Assembly: GCF_010685995.1 (NCBI RefSeq)
Contig: NZ_JAAGWK010000009.1
Location: forward strand, 496,001-560,000
Source: Goekera deserti
GTDB lineage: Bacteria; Actinomycetota; Actinomycetes; Mycobacteriales; Geodermatophilaceae
Direction of reading: 5' to 3'
DNA: 64,000 nucleotides
Under the pieces are notes generated by a model, which saw only the letters and a list, made by a program, of their open reading frames with translations, had not been told where the DNA came from and did no database searches. Numbering within the stretch: position 1 is the first letter of the stretch; each line of letters begins with the position of its first letter. The translations under genes and the position numbers were made by a program. Shown here piece after piece: positions 1-7,438 of this stretch.

Positions 1-1238
1 AGCCGCGTGGACCCGGCGATCCCCCGGACGACGTCGTCCTCGCTGGTGCGGCCACCGCGGCCGGCGCGCTCGGGGCGCTCCTCGGTCTCCTCGACGGCGT
101 CCTCGGTGGCGGTGCCGCTGCTCTCACCCCGGCGGCGACGGCGACGGCGACGGCGCGTGCTGGAGGCGGTCTCCGGCTCGTCGGCGTCAGCGGCGTCCCC
201 GGTCTCGGGTGCCTCGTCGTCGGGCTCGCCGGCGGCCTGCTCGCCGGTGCGCGCGTCGTCGTCGGTGTCGTCCTCGCCGGCGTCCTCACCGGTGCGGCCA
301 CGACCGCGTCCACGACGGCCGCGACGGCGCCGGCGGCTGGTGCCACCGGCGTTGTCCTCGTCGTCGCCGGCCTCGTCGGGGTCCTCGGTGGTCTCGGCGT
401 CCTCCGACCGGTCCGAGGACGGCTCGTCGGCACCGTCGTCGACGACGGGGGTCTCGTCGGTCTCGTCCGCGACGGCGTCGGGGTCGATCGCGCGCCGGCG
501 GGAGCGGCTGCGCCGGGGGGCCGGCCGGACCGGCTCCGGCGTCTCGTCCTGGACGTCGTCGACGTCCGGCTGGGCGGTCTCCCGCTCCTCCTCGCGGGCG
601 GCGGCCGCACGGGCCGCTGCCGCCCCGCGGCCGCGGCGGGGTGCCCAGCGGGCGCCCTCCGGCGGGCCCTCGACCTCGGCGTCGGGCCGGCCGGCGGGCT
701 CCACCACGGGCTCGGCCGGCTCGGCCGGGGTCTCGGCGGCGGTGCGGCGGCTGCGCCGGCGCGGGGCGACCGGCGCCTCCGCGGGCACCTCGGCCGGCGC
801 CACGAAGGTGATGAAGGCGGGCAGCGTGGGTGCCGCGGAGGGAGCCGGCTCGACCGAGTCGGGGTCGGCGGCGAGCGCGGGACGGGTCGCGCGCCGGCGG
901 GGGCGCGCGGTCACCGTGGTGGGCTCGGGCGAGCTGAACTGGGCACCGAAGCGGGGCGCGGCCGGCTCGCTGACAGCAGAGCGGACCGGGATCGCCGCCG
1001 CGGCGAGGGTCTCCTCGTCCGCGGTCAGCACCGTCGGGCCGGGGGCGGCCTCCCCTGCCGGCTCGGGCTCCGGCTCGGTCGGCGCCTCGGGCTCGCCGGG
1101 CGCGTCCTCGGCGGACGGCAGTCCGGTGTCGGCGGGGTCCTCACCCTCCAGGGGCGCGACGACCGCGTCCTGGGCCGGGCCGTCGGACGCCGGGTCCTCA
1201 TCGGCGGTGGGGGTGCTGTCGTTGTCCTGGTCGGCCAC
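1..1238 (-). CDS. rne: Ribonuclease E/G, N-terminal part (runs off window)
   Basis: This is the N-terminal 412 codons of an actinobacterial RNase E/G, the endonuclease that processes rRNA, tRNA and mRNA; the catalytic S1/RNase E core lies outside the window. The visible part is low complexity: acidic Glu/Asp/Pro-rich blocks alternate with Arg-rich blocks (for example a run of nine Arg), as in the long N-terminal extensions of Streptomyces and Mycobacterium RNase E. At the window edge the sequence reads VVRGIAGSTRL, the motif that usually precedes the conserved region. The start is the GTG at 1238-1236, because a perfect AGGAGG lies 10 nt upstream (1254-1249); an ATG slightly upstream is out of frame. 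Composition and position fit RNase E well, but the catalytic residues cannot be checked here. Confidence 0.82.
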   Translation of the reverse strand, partial: MADQDNDSTPTADEDPASDGPAQDAVVAPLEGEDPADTGLPSAEDAPGEPEAPTEPEPEPAGEAAPGPTVLTADEETLAAAAIPVRSAVSEPAAPRFGAQFSSPEPTTVTARPRRRATRPALAADPDSVEPAPSAAPTLPAFITFVAPAEVPAEAPVAPRRRSRRTAAETPAEPAEPVVEPAGRPDAEVEGPPEGARWAPRRGRGAAAARAAAAREEERETAQPDVDDVQDETPEPVRPAPRRSRSRRRAIDPDAVADETDETPVVDDGADEPSSDRSEDAETTEDPDEAGDDEDNAGGTSRRRRRGRRGRGRGRTGEDAGEDDTDDDARTGEQAAGEPDDEAPETGDAADADEPETASSTRRRRRRRRRGESSGTATEDAVEETEERPERAGRGGRTSEDDVVRGIAGSTR

Positions 1239-1548
1239 TGAGGGCTCGCCTCCTCATGGCTCCCGGGCGCCGATCACGAGGACTGGCGGCCGCGCAGGAG
1301 CACGGTAGGGCGGGACGGGCGCACCGCACGGGTGCGGTGGGTCTGCCCGGCCCGCGAAGTCTGGGTGCGGCTACCGGCCGGTCGTGGTGCACAGACCGGA
1401 GCCGTGGTGCCGTTCGCGGTGGTGCCGTGGTGCTGTCGTGCAGAGCGTGTGTGGAGCGGTGGTGCAGAGCTGTGCGATGCGGGGCATCGGCGCGTCACGA
1501 CTGGCAGTCGTGGTGCTCGACGTCGCGGGCCACCCGGCTCCGCCCGTG
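1239..1548 (-). other. 310-bp leader/intergenic region of rne with repeated GCACCACG
   Basis: No gene is seen here. On the rne-sense (minus) strand the octamer GCACCACG, or GCACCACCG, occurs six times in 134 bp (plus-strand positions 1383, 1403, 1417, 1426, 1457 and 1509). A 7-bp hairpin, CACGACT-ggc-AGTCGTG, lies at 1496-1512 just after the stop of the upstream gene. RNase E genes of other bacteria are autoregulated through their 5' leader, so this repeated, structured leader could have a similar role; that is inference. Confidence 0.5.
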
Positions 1549-2316
1549 TCAGGCCGGGGTGCGCTCCCCCTGGCAGTGGGCGCGTACCTCTCGGTCCGGG
1601 TCGAGCGGATCGGCCACGTTCCCGGAACCGTCGAGCCGGCCTTGCGCCTCACGCACGGCCCGGGGGGGCAACGGCGGGTGCAGGTCGGCGACGGCCGCCA
1701 GGGCGGCCAACACGTCGTCGGGTCGTACGGTCGGCGTGAGCTGACGTACCACCAGCTGCAGTATGGCACAACCTGCTCCCCCGGCGACCTCGGCGCTGAC
1801 CACGGCGGCCCGGGCGTCGACGTCGCGGGTGCCGTCCTTGGTGCGCTTGGTGACCATCACGGCGTCGGCGGCGAGGAACGCCTCGACCGCCGCGCGGACG
1901 TCGTCCACCGGGGTGTCCACGAGCTCGACCCGCCAGCGGGAGGAGTCGATCCGCTCGGCCAGCGAACCGGTCCCCGCCTGCGCCTCCACGCAGTCGAGCA
2001 CGTCGATGCCGGGGGGCAGGGACTCGTCGAGGGCGACGCGCACCGCGTCCGGGTCGCAGCGCCGGGACACGCCGATCTCCAGGTACTCCGCCTCGCTGGC
2101 GGTGCCGGTGGGGGCGGCCCCGATGTAGGAGATCTTGGGGTGCGGGCTGAAGCCGGCGGAGAACGCCATCGGCACCTGGGCCCGGCGCAGCGCCCGTTCC
2201 AGGGCGCGCGCCAGGTCCCGGTGCGAGGCGAACCGCAGCCGGCCGCGCTTGGCGTAGCGGATGCGCAGCTTCTGCACGGTCGGCGGCGGCGGCGGGCCCT
2301 CCGGCTGCCGGGCCAC
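1549..2316 (-). CDS. TIGR03936-family radical-SAM-associated protein (DUF2344)
   Basis: A 255-aa protein of the DUF2344/TIGR03936 family, which is nearly always encoded beside a TIGR03960-type B12-binding radical SAM protein and RNase E, as here. The family signature lies near the N terminus: KLRIRYAKRGRLRFASHRD, then the conserved AFSAGFSPHPKISY. The molecular function is not established; a role in RNA or tRNA modification with the radical SAM partner is the usual assumption. The start is placed at GTG 2316, 2 nt after the radical SAM stop, implying translational coupling. A second GTG at 2277 would give a 242-aa product beginning VQKLRIRYAK and is a real alternative. Transcribed leftward from the ndk side. 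Confidence 0.85.
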   Translation of the reverse strand: MARQPEGPPPPPTVQKLRIRYAKRGRLRFASHRDLARALERALRRAQVPMAFSAGFSPHPKISYIGAAPTGTASEAEYLEIGVSRRCDPDAVRVALDESLPPGIDVLDCVEAQAGTGSLAERIDSSRWRVELVDTPVDDVRAAVEAFLAADAVMVTKRTKDGTRDVDARAAVVSAEVAGGAGCAILQLVVRQLTPTVRPDDVLAALAAVADLHPPLPPRAVREAQGRLDGSGNVADPLDPDREVRAHCQGERTPA

Positions 2317-2318
2317 CC

Positions 2319-4244
2319 CTAGCTCCGGACCGGTGTCAGCGGGATGAGGCTGCGTCCGGTGGGCCCGATCTGGATCTCGGTGCCCATGGTCGGGCAGACG
2401 CCGCAGTCGTAGCAGGGGGTCCACCGGCAGTCGGCGACCTCCTCCTCCGAGAGGGCCTCCTGCCAGTCGTCCCAGAGCCACTCCTTGTCCAGGCCGGACT
2501 CCAGGTGGTCCCAGGGCAGCACCTCGTGCTGGCCGCGCTCCCGGGTGGTGTACCAGTCGAGGTCGAGGCCGAAGGGGCGCAGCTCCTCGGCCGCGGCCGC
2601 AGTCCAGCGCTCGTAGGAGAAGTGCTCGCTCCAGCCGTCGAAGCGACCCCCCTCACGCCACACCCGCTCGATGACCCGGCCGACGCGGCGGTCGCCGCGA
2701 GACAGCAGGCCCTCGATCATGCCGGGCTTGCCGTCGTGGTACCGCAGCCCGATGGAGCGCCCGATCCGCCGGTCGGCGTTGATCGCCGCGCGCAGCAGCC
2801 GCAGCCGGTGGTCGATGGTCTCCGCGCTGGCCTGGCTCGCCCACTGGAACGGCGTGTGCGGCTTGGGCACGAAGCCCCCGATGGAGACGGTGCAGCGCAC
2901 GTCCTTGGTGCCGCTGGCCTCCCGGCCGGCGCGGATCACCTCGACCGCGAGCTCGGCGATCTCCAGCACGTCCTCGTCTGTCTCGGTGGGCAGACCGCAC
3001 ATGAAGTAGAGCTTCACCTGGCGCCAGCCGTTGGCGTAGGCGGTGGTGACCGTGCGGACGAGGTCCTCCTTGGACACCGTCTTGTTGATCACCCGCCGGA
3101 TGCGCTCGCTGCCGCCCTCCGGGGCGAAGGTCAGCCCGGACCGGCGGCCGTTGCGGGAGAACTCGTTCGCCAGCGTCACGTTGAAGGCGTCCACCCGGGT
3201 GCTCGGCAGGCTCAGGCCGGTGTTGGTGCCCTCGTAGCGGTCGGCGAGCTCGGTGGCCAGCTGGCCGATCTCGGAGTGGTCGGCGCTGCTCAGCGACAGC
3301 AGCCCGACCTCCTCGTACCCGGTCGCCTTGAGGCCGGCGTCGACCATCGAGCCGATGCCGGTGATGGTGCGCTCGCGCACCGGGCGGGTGATCATCCCGG
3401 CCTGGCAGAAGCGGCAGCCGCGGGTGCAGCCGCGGAAGATCTCCACGCTCATCCGCTCGTGCACGCTCTCGGCCAGCGGCACCAGCGGCTGCTTGGGGTA
3501 GGGCCACTCGTCGAGGTCCATCACGGTGCGCTTGGCGACCGTCGCCGGCGCGTCCCCGGACGGCGTGACCGAGGCGATCGTGCCGTCCTCGGCGTAGGCG
3601 ACCGCGTAGAACCGGGGCACGTAGACGCCCTCGACCCGGGCCAGCCGGGCGAGCAGCTCGACCCGGCCACCGGGCCGGCCCTGGCGCTTCCAGGCGGCGA
3701 CGACGTCGGTGATGTCCCCGACGACCTGCTCGCCGTCGCCGAGCACGGCGCAGTCGACGAAGTCGGCGATCGGCTCGGGGTTGAAGGCCGCGTGCCCACC
3801 GGCGACGACGACCGGGTGCGTCTCGTCCCGGTCCACCGCGTGCAGCGGGATGCCGGCGAGGTCGAGCGCCTCGAGCATGTTGGTGTAGCCGAGCTCGGTG
3901 GCGAAGCTGATCCCGAGCACGTCGAACGCCCGCACCGGCCGGTGCCCGTCGACGGTGAACTGGCCGACGCCGGCCTCGCGCATGAGGGCGGCGAGGTCGG
4001 GCCACACGGCGTAGGTGCGCTCGGCGAGGGCGTCGGGCCGCTCGTTGAGGACCTCGTACAGGATCATCAGGCCCTGGTTGGGCAGGCCCACCTCGTAGGC
4101 GTCGGGGTACATGAGCGCCCAGTGCACCTCGGCGTCGTCCCAGTCCGTGAGCTGGGCGTTCAGCTCACCGCCGACGTACTGGATCGGCTTCTGGACCTGG
4201 GCGAGCAGCGGTTCGAGGCGGGGGTACAGGGACTCGACCGTCAT
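2319..4244 (-). CDS. TIGR03960-family B12-binding/radical SAM protein
   Basis: A 641-aa two-domain enzyme. The N-terminal part (residues 1 to about 230) resembles a cobalamin-binding fold (MYPDAYEVGLPNQGL, HAAFNPEPIADFVD). The central radical SAM domain carries the [4Fe-4S] cluster motif CTRGCRFC (C-x3-C-x2-C), which binds the cluster that cleaves S-adenosylmethionine. The C terminus has an extra Cys cluster (CRWTPCYDCGVCP) that could hold a second Fe-S centre. The substrate is unknown for this family, but its constant pairing with DUF2344 and RNase E genes points to RNA metabolism. The start ATG at 4244 gives MTVESLYPRLEP, which matches where the family begins; upstream in-frame sequence is Arg/Pro-rich and not conserved-looking. 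Confidence 0.88.
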   Translation of the reverse strand: MTVESLYPRLEPLLAQVQKPIQYVGGELNAQLTDWDDAEVHWALMYPDAYEVGLPNQGLMILYEVLNERPDALAERTYAVWPDLAALMREAGVGQFTVDGHRPVRAFDVLGISFATELGYTNMLEALDLAGIPLHAVDRDETHPVVVAGGHAAFNPEPIADFVDCAVLGDGEQVVGDITDVVAAWKRQGRPGGRVELLARLARVEGVYVPRFYAVAYAEDGTIASVTPSGDAPATVAKRTVMDLDEWPYPKQPLVPLAESVHERMSVEIFRGCTRGCRFCQAGMITRPVRERTITGIGSMVDAGLKATGYEEVGLLSLSSADHSEIGQLATELADRYEGTNTGLSLPSTRVDAFNVTLANEFSRNGRRSGLTFAPEGGSERIRRVINKTVSKEDLVRTVTTAYANGWRQVKLYFMCGLPTETDEDVLEIAELAVEVIRAGREASGTKDVRCTVSIGGFVPKPHTPFQWASQASAETIDHRLRLLRAAINADRRIGRSIGLRYHDGKPGMIEGLLSRGDRRVGRVIERVWREGGRFDGWSEHFSYERWTAAAAEELRPFGLDLDWYTTRERGQHEVLPWDHLESGLDKEWLWDDWQEALSEEEVADCRWTPCYDCGVCPTMGTEIQIGPTGRSLIPLTPVRS

Positions 4245-4262
4245 GTCGCCCAGGGTAGCCGC

Positions 4263-4316
4263 CCCCCTCGCAGGCCCCCGCCCCCTCGCAGGTCCCACCG
4301 TGGGCCTGCGAGGGGG
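4263..4316 (-). terminator. Terminator after ndk with duplicated left arm
   Basis: A 12-bp stem (CCCCCTCGCAGG at 4281-4292 with CCTGCGAGGGGG at 4305-4316) continues, after a one-base bulge, into 4 more pairs with a 3-nt loop. It starts 7 nt after the ndk stop. The left arm is duplicated 18 bp away at 4263-4274, so two alternative hairpins can form. There is no clear U-tract, as usual for this GC content. Confidence 0.65.
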
Positions 4317-4323
4317 TCCTGCC

Positions 4324-4740
4324 CTAGAGGTTCGGGAAGAAGAGCGCGATCTCGCGGGCGGCGGACTCCGGGGAGTCCGAGCCGTGCACGATGTTCTCGC
4401 CGACCTCGAGGGCGAGGTCGCCGCGGATGGTGCCCGGGGCGGCCTTGACCGGGTCGGTGGCGCCGGCCAGGGCACGGAAGGCCTCGATGGCCCGCGGGCC
4501 CTCGACGACCAGGGCGAGCAGCGGGCCGCCGGTGATGAACTCGACCAGGCCGGCGAAGAACGGCTTGCCCTGGTGCTCGGCGTAGTGGGTCTCGGCGACC
4601 TCGGCGGTCAGGGTGCGCAGCTCGGCGGCGACCAGGCGCAGGCCCTTGGCCTCCAGGCGGGAGACGACCTCACCGACCAGGCCGCGGGCGACGCCGTCGG
4701 GCTTGACGAGGACGAGGGAGCGTTCAGCAGTGGCGGACAC
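4324..4740 (-). CDS. ndk: Nucleoside diphosphate kinase
   Basis: A 138-aa cytosolic kinase that transfers the gamma-phosphate of ATP to NDPs by a ping-pong mechanism. The length is standard for the family. The phosphate-accepting histidine is H119 in the signature NIVHGSDS, and the nucleotide-binding start LVLVKPDGV is intact. Start GTG at 4740 gives [16 protein letters not shown]. It is transcribed leftward, is followed by a strong hairpin terminator, and faces a divergent HTH/Clp-N pair across 75 bp that contains two palindromes. Confidence 0.97.
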   Translation of the reverse strand: MSATAERSLVLVKPDGVARGLVGEVVSRLEAKGLRLVAAELRTLTAEVAETHYAEHQGKPFFAGLVEFITGGPLLALVVEGPRAIEAFRALAGATDPVKAAPGTIRGDLALEVGENIVHGSDSPESAAREIALFFPNL

Positions 4741-4769
4741 GGTCGGTCAGCCTACGCACGCCCGGACGT

Positions 4770-4813
4770 GTCAACCGGGGTTGACAGACGTCGTCGTGTC
4801 AACCATGGTTGAC
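4770..4813 (+). promoter_or_regulatory. Twin palindromic operators overlapping the HTH/Clp-N promoter
   Basis: Two 16-bp inverted repeats share the same arms: GTCAACC-GG-GGTTGAC at 4770-4785 and the perfect palindrome GTCAACCATGGTTGAC at 4798-4813; their centres are 28 bp apart. The first contains a consensus -35 (TTGACA, 4781-4786). The second covers the place for a -10 (CATGGT, 4804-4809) after a 17-bp spacer, which puts the transcript start near the ATG at 4816. A repressor bound here would block the core promoter. The encoded HTH protein is the obvious candidate (inference); ndk on the other side could also be affected. Confidence 0.7.
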
Positions 4814-4815
4814 GC

Positions 4816-5040
4816 ATGGCGACACCGACGCACGACGTCACGGCGGCCGCGGCCGCCGACGACCCGGCGGTCGGCCTCCGGGCGGTCCGCGCGCTGCGGG
4901 AGCTGGCCGAGCGGCTGGAGGTGCTCCAGGTGGCCAGCGCCCGGCGGCGCGGCTGGTCCTGGCAGCAGATCGCCGACGCCCTCGGGGTCACCCGGCAGGC
5001 CGCGCACAAGAAGCACGCCCACGGCAGGAAGGACGACTGA
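4816..5040 (+). CDS. Small helix-turn-helix protein (probable repressor)
   Basis: A 74-aa basic protein whose C-terminal half is a clear HTH (about residues 47-67, GWSWQQIADALGVTRQAAHKK), similar to sigma-70 region 4 or MarR-like recognition helices. The N-terminal half is Ala-rich and helical and could dimerise. No Shine-Dalgarno precedes the ATG, and the promoter geometry predicts a leaderless transcript starting at the ATG. It is followed after one base by a Clp-N domain gene, so the two are cotranscribed. Small HTH genes paired with Clp N-terminal domain genes recur in actinobacteria. I infer autoregulation through the two palindromes directly upstream; the true target is unknown. Confidence 0.8.
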   Translation: MATPTHDVTAAAAADDPAVGLRAVRALRELAERLEVLQVASARRRGWSWQQIADALGVTRQAAHKKHAHGRKDD

Positions 5041-5041
5041 G

Positions 5042-5563
5042 GTGTTCGAGCGCTTCACCGACGAGGCCAAGCAGGCCGTCGTCTCCGCCCAGCAGCAGGC
5101 CCGCGACCTCCGGGCGGACCGGATCGAGCCGGTGCACCTGCTGCTCGCCCTGGCCGCCGTCCCCGGCCCGGGACGCGAGGCCATCGAGGCCGCGGGCCTG
5201 GACCACCACCGACTCCGGACGGCGGCCGAGCGCAGCGGCACCGCGCTGGACGCCGACGCGCTGGCCGCCCTGGGCATCGACCTGGACCAGGTGCGAGCCG
5301 CCACCGAGGCCACCTTCGGACCCGGCGCCCTGGACGGCGGGGCCGCCCCGCGCGGGCACCTGCGCTTCACCGCGGGCAGCAAGAAGGCGCTGGAGCTGTC
5401 GCTGCGGCTGGCGATGCGGCGACCCGGCCGGCGCGTGATCGACTCCGGCTGCCTGCTGCACGGCGTGCTGTCGCTGGCCGACCCGGTGGTGGTGCGGGTG
5501 CTGCACCAGCTGGACGGCGACCCCGACGTCCTGCGGGCCAGGATCGAGCCGGACGTGGCCTGA
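5042..5563 (+). CDS. Clp N-terminal (Clp_N) domain protein without ATPase
   Basis: A 173-aa protein made of the double Clp N-domain repeat found at the N terminus of ClpA/ClpC: FERFTDEAKQAVVSAQQQAR at residues 2-20, and a second copy beginning LRFTAGSKKALELSLRLA. There are no Walker motifs and no AAA+ module, so it cannot unfold proteins itself. In ClpC the N domain binds substrates and adaptors, so a free N domain could act as an adaptor, decoy or sensor for Clp machinery (inference). The start GTG at 5042 lies one base after the HTH stop, indicating coupling. It converges on the DUF4233 gene with 6 bp between stops. Confidence 0.85.
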   Translation: MFERFTDEAKQAVVSAQQQARDLRADRIEPVHLLLALAAVPGPGREAIEAAGLDHHRLRTAAERSGTALDADALAALGIDLDQVRAATEATFGPGALDGGAAPRGHLRFTAGSKKALELSLRLAMRRPGRRVIDSGCLLHGVLSLADPVVVRVLHQLDGDPDVLRARIEPDVA

Positions 5564-5569
5564 GCGGGC

Positions 5570-5965
5570 TCAGCCGGCCGGCGGGGTGGCGGGCGGGGTG
5601 GTCGGCGGCACAGTGCCGAACGTCGTCCCGATGAGCTGCTTGCGCACCTGCAGCAGGTAGTACCAGAGCGCCAGGAACAGCACGCCGACGAACCACATGG
5701 CCGACGCCAGCAGGCCGGTGAGCAGCAGCGGGACCTGGAGCGCGGTGCCGATGAGCAGCCCCTGCGGGCGGCGCATCACCCCGCTGGACAGGATGAGCAC
5801 CGCGGCCAGCGCCAGCAGCAGGGTCAGCCGCACGCCACCGAGGCCCTGCTCGGTCTGCGCAATCGCCCGGGGCACGAAGAGCACGGCCAGGCCCTCCAGG
5901 AACAGCAGGGCCGCGGCCGCGCCGTTCAGCGCCCGGCCGGCGCGGACCGGGTCCGGTGCGGTCAC
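5570..5965 (-). CDS. DUF4233 membrane protein
   Basis: A 131-aa integral membrane protein with four predicted membrane segments (around residues 14-32, 46-65, 69-90 and 90-108) and a Pro/Thr-rich tail. Proteins of this family are regularly encoded directly after folC in actinobacteria, which is how I recognise it; the function is unknown. Start GTG 5965 overlaps the folC stop in a GTGA arrangement, so it is translationally coupled to folC. Confidence 0.85.
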   Translation of the reverse strand: MTAPDPVRAGRALNGAAAALLFLEGLAVLFVPRAIAQTEQGLGGVRLTLLLALAAVLILSSGVMRRPQGLLIGTALQVPLLLTGLLASAMWFVGVLFLALWYYLLQVRKQLIGTTFGTVPPTTPPATPPAG

Positions 5966-7350
5966 CGGCGTCGCCCGGTCAGCAGCGTGCGGGCCTCCCC
6001 CGCGGTGATCACGCTGCCGGTGACCAGCACCCCGGAGCCACCGAGGGCGTCGTCCGGGCCGGCCTCGGCCAGCTCGATCGCCGACTCCAGCGCCTCGGCC
6101 AGCTGCGGGTGCACGCTGACCCGGTCCGCACCGAACACGTCGACGGCGAGCGCGCCCAGCTCGTCGGCCGGCATCGCCCGCGGCGAGCTGTTCTGGGTGA
6201 CCACCAGGTCGGCGCAGAGTCCCTCCAGCGCGGTCAGCATGCCGGTGACGTCCTTGCCGGTGACGCAGCCGACGACCCCGACCACCCGGGTCAGGTCGAA
6301 GGACTCCCGCACCGCCTCGACGGTGGCGGCCATGCCGGCGGGGTTGTGCGCGGCGTCGACCAGGACGGTGGGCGAGGTGCGCACCCGCTCCAGCCGACCC
6401 GGGGAGCGGACCGCGGCGAACGCGTCGCGCACGACCTCCATCGCCACGGTGCCGGTGGCGGCACCGGCACCCAGGAAGGCCTCCACCGCGGCCAGCGCGG
6501 TGGCGGCGTTCTGCGCCTGGTGCGCCCCGAAAAGCGGAAGGTAGACCTCCTCGTACTCCCCGCCCAGGCCCTGCAGCCGCAGCTGCTGCCCGCCCACGGC
6601 CACCCGCCGCTCCAGGACGCCGAACTCGGTGCCCTCCCGCGCCACGGTGGCCTCGACCTCGACCACCCGGCGCAGCAGCGAGTCCATCGCCCCGGCCGGC
6701 TGGTGGGACAGCACCGCGACCGAGCCGGGCTTGATGATCCCGGCCTTCTCGGCGGCGATCGTGGCGACGTCCGGCCCCAGGTACTCGGCGTGGTCCAGGG
6801 CGACCGGGGTGATCACCGCAACCCGGGCGTCGGCCACGTTGGTGGCGTCCCACCTGCCGCCCATGCCCACCTCGACGACGGCGACGTCGACCGGCGCGTC
6901 GGCGAAGAACGCGAACGACAGCGCCACCATCACCTCGAAGAACGACATCGGCACGTCGTTGGCGGCGTCCACCAGGTCCACGTACGGGGCGACGTCGGTG
7001 TAGGCGGCGAGGAAGCGCTCCTCGCTGATCGGCTGGCCGTCCAGCACGATCCGCTCCCGCATCGACGTCAGGTGCGGGCTGGTGAACCGGCCGACCCGCA
7101 GGCCGAAGCCGCGCAGCAGCTCGTCGATCATCCGCGCCGTCGTCGTCTTGCCGTTGGTGCCGGTCACCTGGACGACGGGGGCCGCGCGCTCGGGCGAGCC
7201 CAGCAGGTCCAGCAGCGCGGCGATGCGGGTCAGCGACGGCTCGAGCCGGGTCTCCGGCCAGCGCCCGAGCAGCGCCGCCTCGACCTGCGCGGCGGTGCGC
7301 GGGGCGTGCGGGGCGGCGGCGGGGCGCCCGTCCGGAGGGGAGGTGCTCAC
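5962..7350 (-). CDS. folC: Bifunctional folylpolyglutamate synthase/dihydrofolate synthase
   Basis: A 462-aa Mur-ligase-like enzyme that adds glutamate to dihydropteroate and to folates in an ATP-dependent reaction. The P-loop VTGTNGKTTT is at residues 63-72. The Mg-binding and folate-binding landmarks follow: FTSPHL, VEVGMGGRWDATN, the central Lys region AAEKAGIIKPG, and DAAHNPAG in the C-terminal domain. Start GTG 7350 gives VSTSPPDGRP; longer in-frame extensions are not supported because the divergent valS promoter lies there. The stop overlaps the following DUF4233 gene by GTGA. Confidence 0.95.
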   Translation of the reverse strand: MSTSPPDGRPAAAPHAPRTAAQVEAALLGRWPETRLEPSLTRIAALLDLLGSPERAAPVVQVTGTNGKTTTARMIDELLRGFGLRVGRFTSPHLTSMRERIVLDGQPISEERFLAAYTDVAPYVDLVDAANDVPMSFFEVMVALSFAFFADAPVDVAVVEVGMGGRWDATNVADARVAVITPVALDHAEYLGPDVATIAAEKAGIIKPGSVAVLSHQPAGAMDSLLRRVVEVEATVAREGTEFGVLERRVAVGGQQLRLQGLGGEYEEVYLPLFGAHQAQNAATALAAVEAFLGAGAATGTVAMEVVRDAFAAVRSPGRLERVRTSPTVLVDAAHNPAGMAATVEAVRESFDLTRVVGVVGCVTGKDVTGMLTALEGLCADLVVTQNSSPRAMPADELGALAVDVFGADRVSVHPQLAEALESAIELAEAGPDDALGGSGVLVTGSVITAGEARTLLTGRRR

Positions 7351-7425
7351 CGCCCCAGGATGCCAGTGGGCTGCGGCCGGGCACTCCGGGGTTCGGTCGG
7401 GGAGTTCGGTCGGAGGCGGGGTTCC

Positions 7426-7431
7426 TAGGAT
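7426..7431 (+). promoter_or_regulatory. Probable -10 element of valS, leaderless start
   Basis: TAGGAT, a common actinobacterial -10 sequence, ends 7 nt before the ATG at 7439. This predicts a transcript starting at or next to the start codon. No good -35 is seen. Confidence 0.45.
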
Positions 7432-7438
7432 GGCGGGC

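Noticed and set aside
7-1308. 433-codon plus-strand frame rich in Ser/Arg
   Set aside because: It is antisense to the low-complexity N terminus of RNase E. The minus frame has a perfect AGGAGG and the expected GSTRL motif.
2505-4448. 647-codon plus-strand frame
   Set aside because: Antisense shadow of the TIGR03960-type radical SAM gene; no motifs, and composition typical of reversed high-GC coding sequence.
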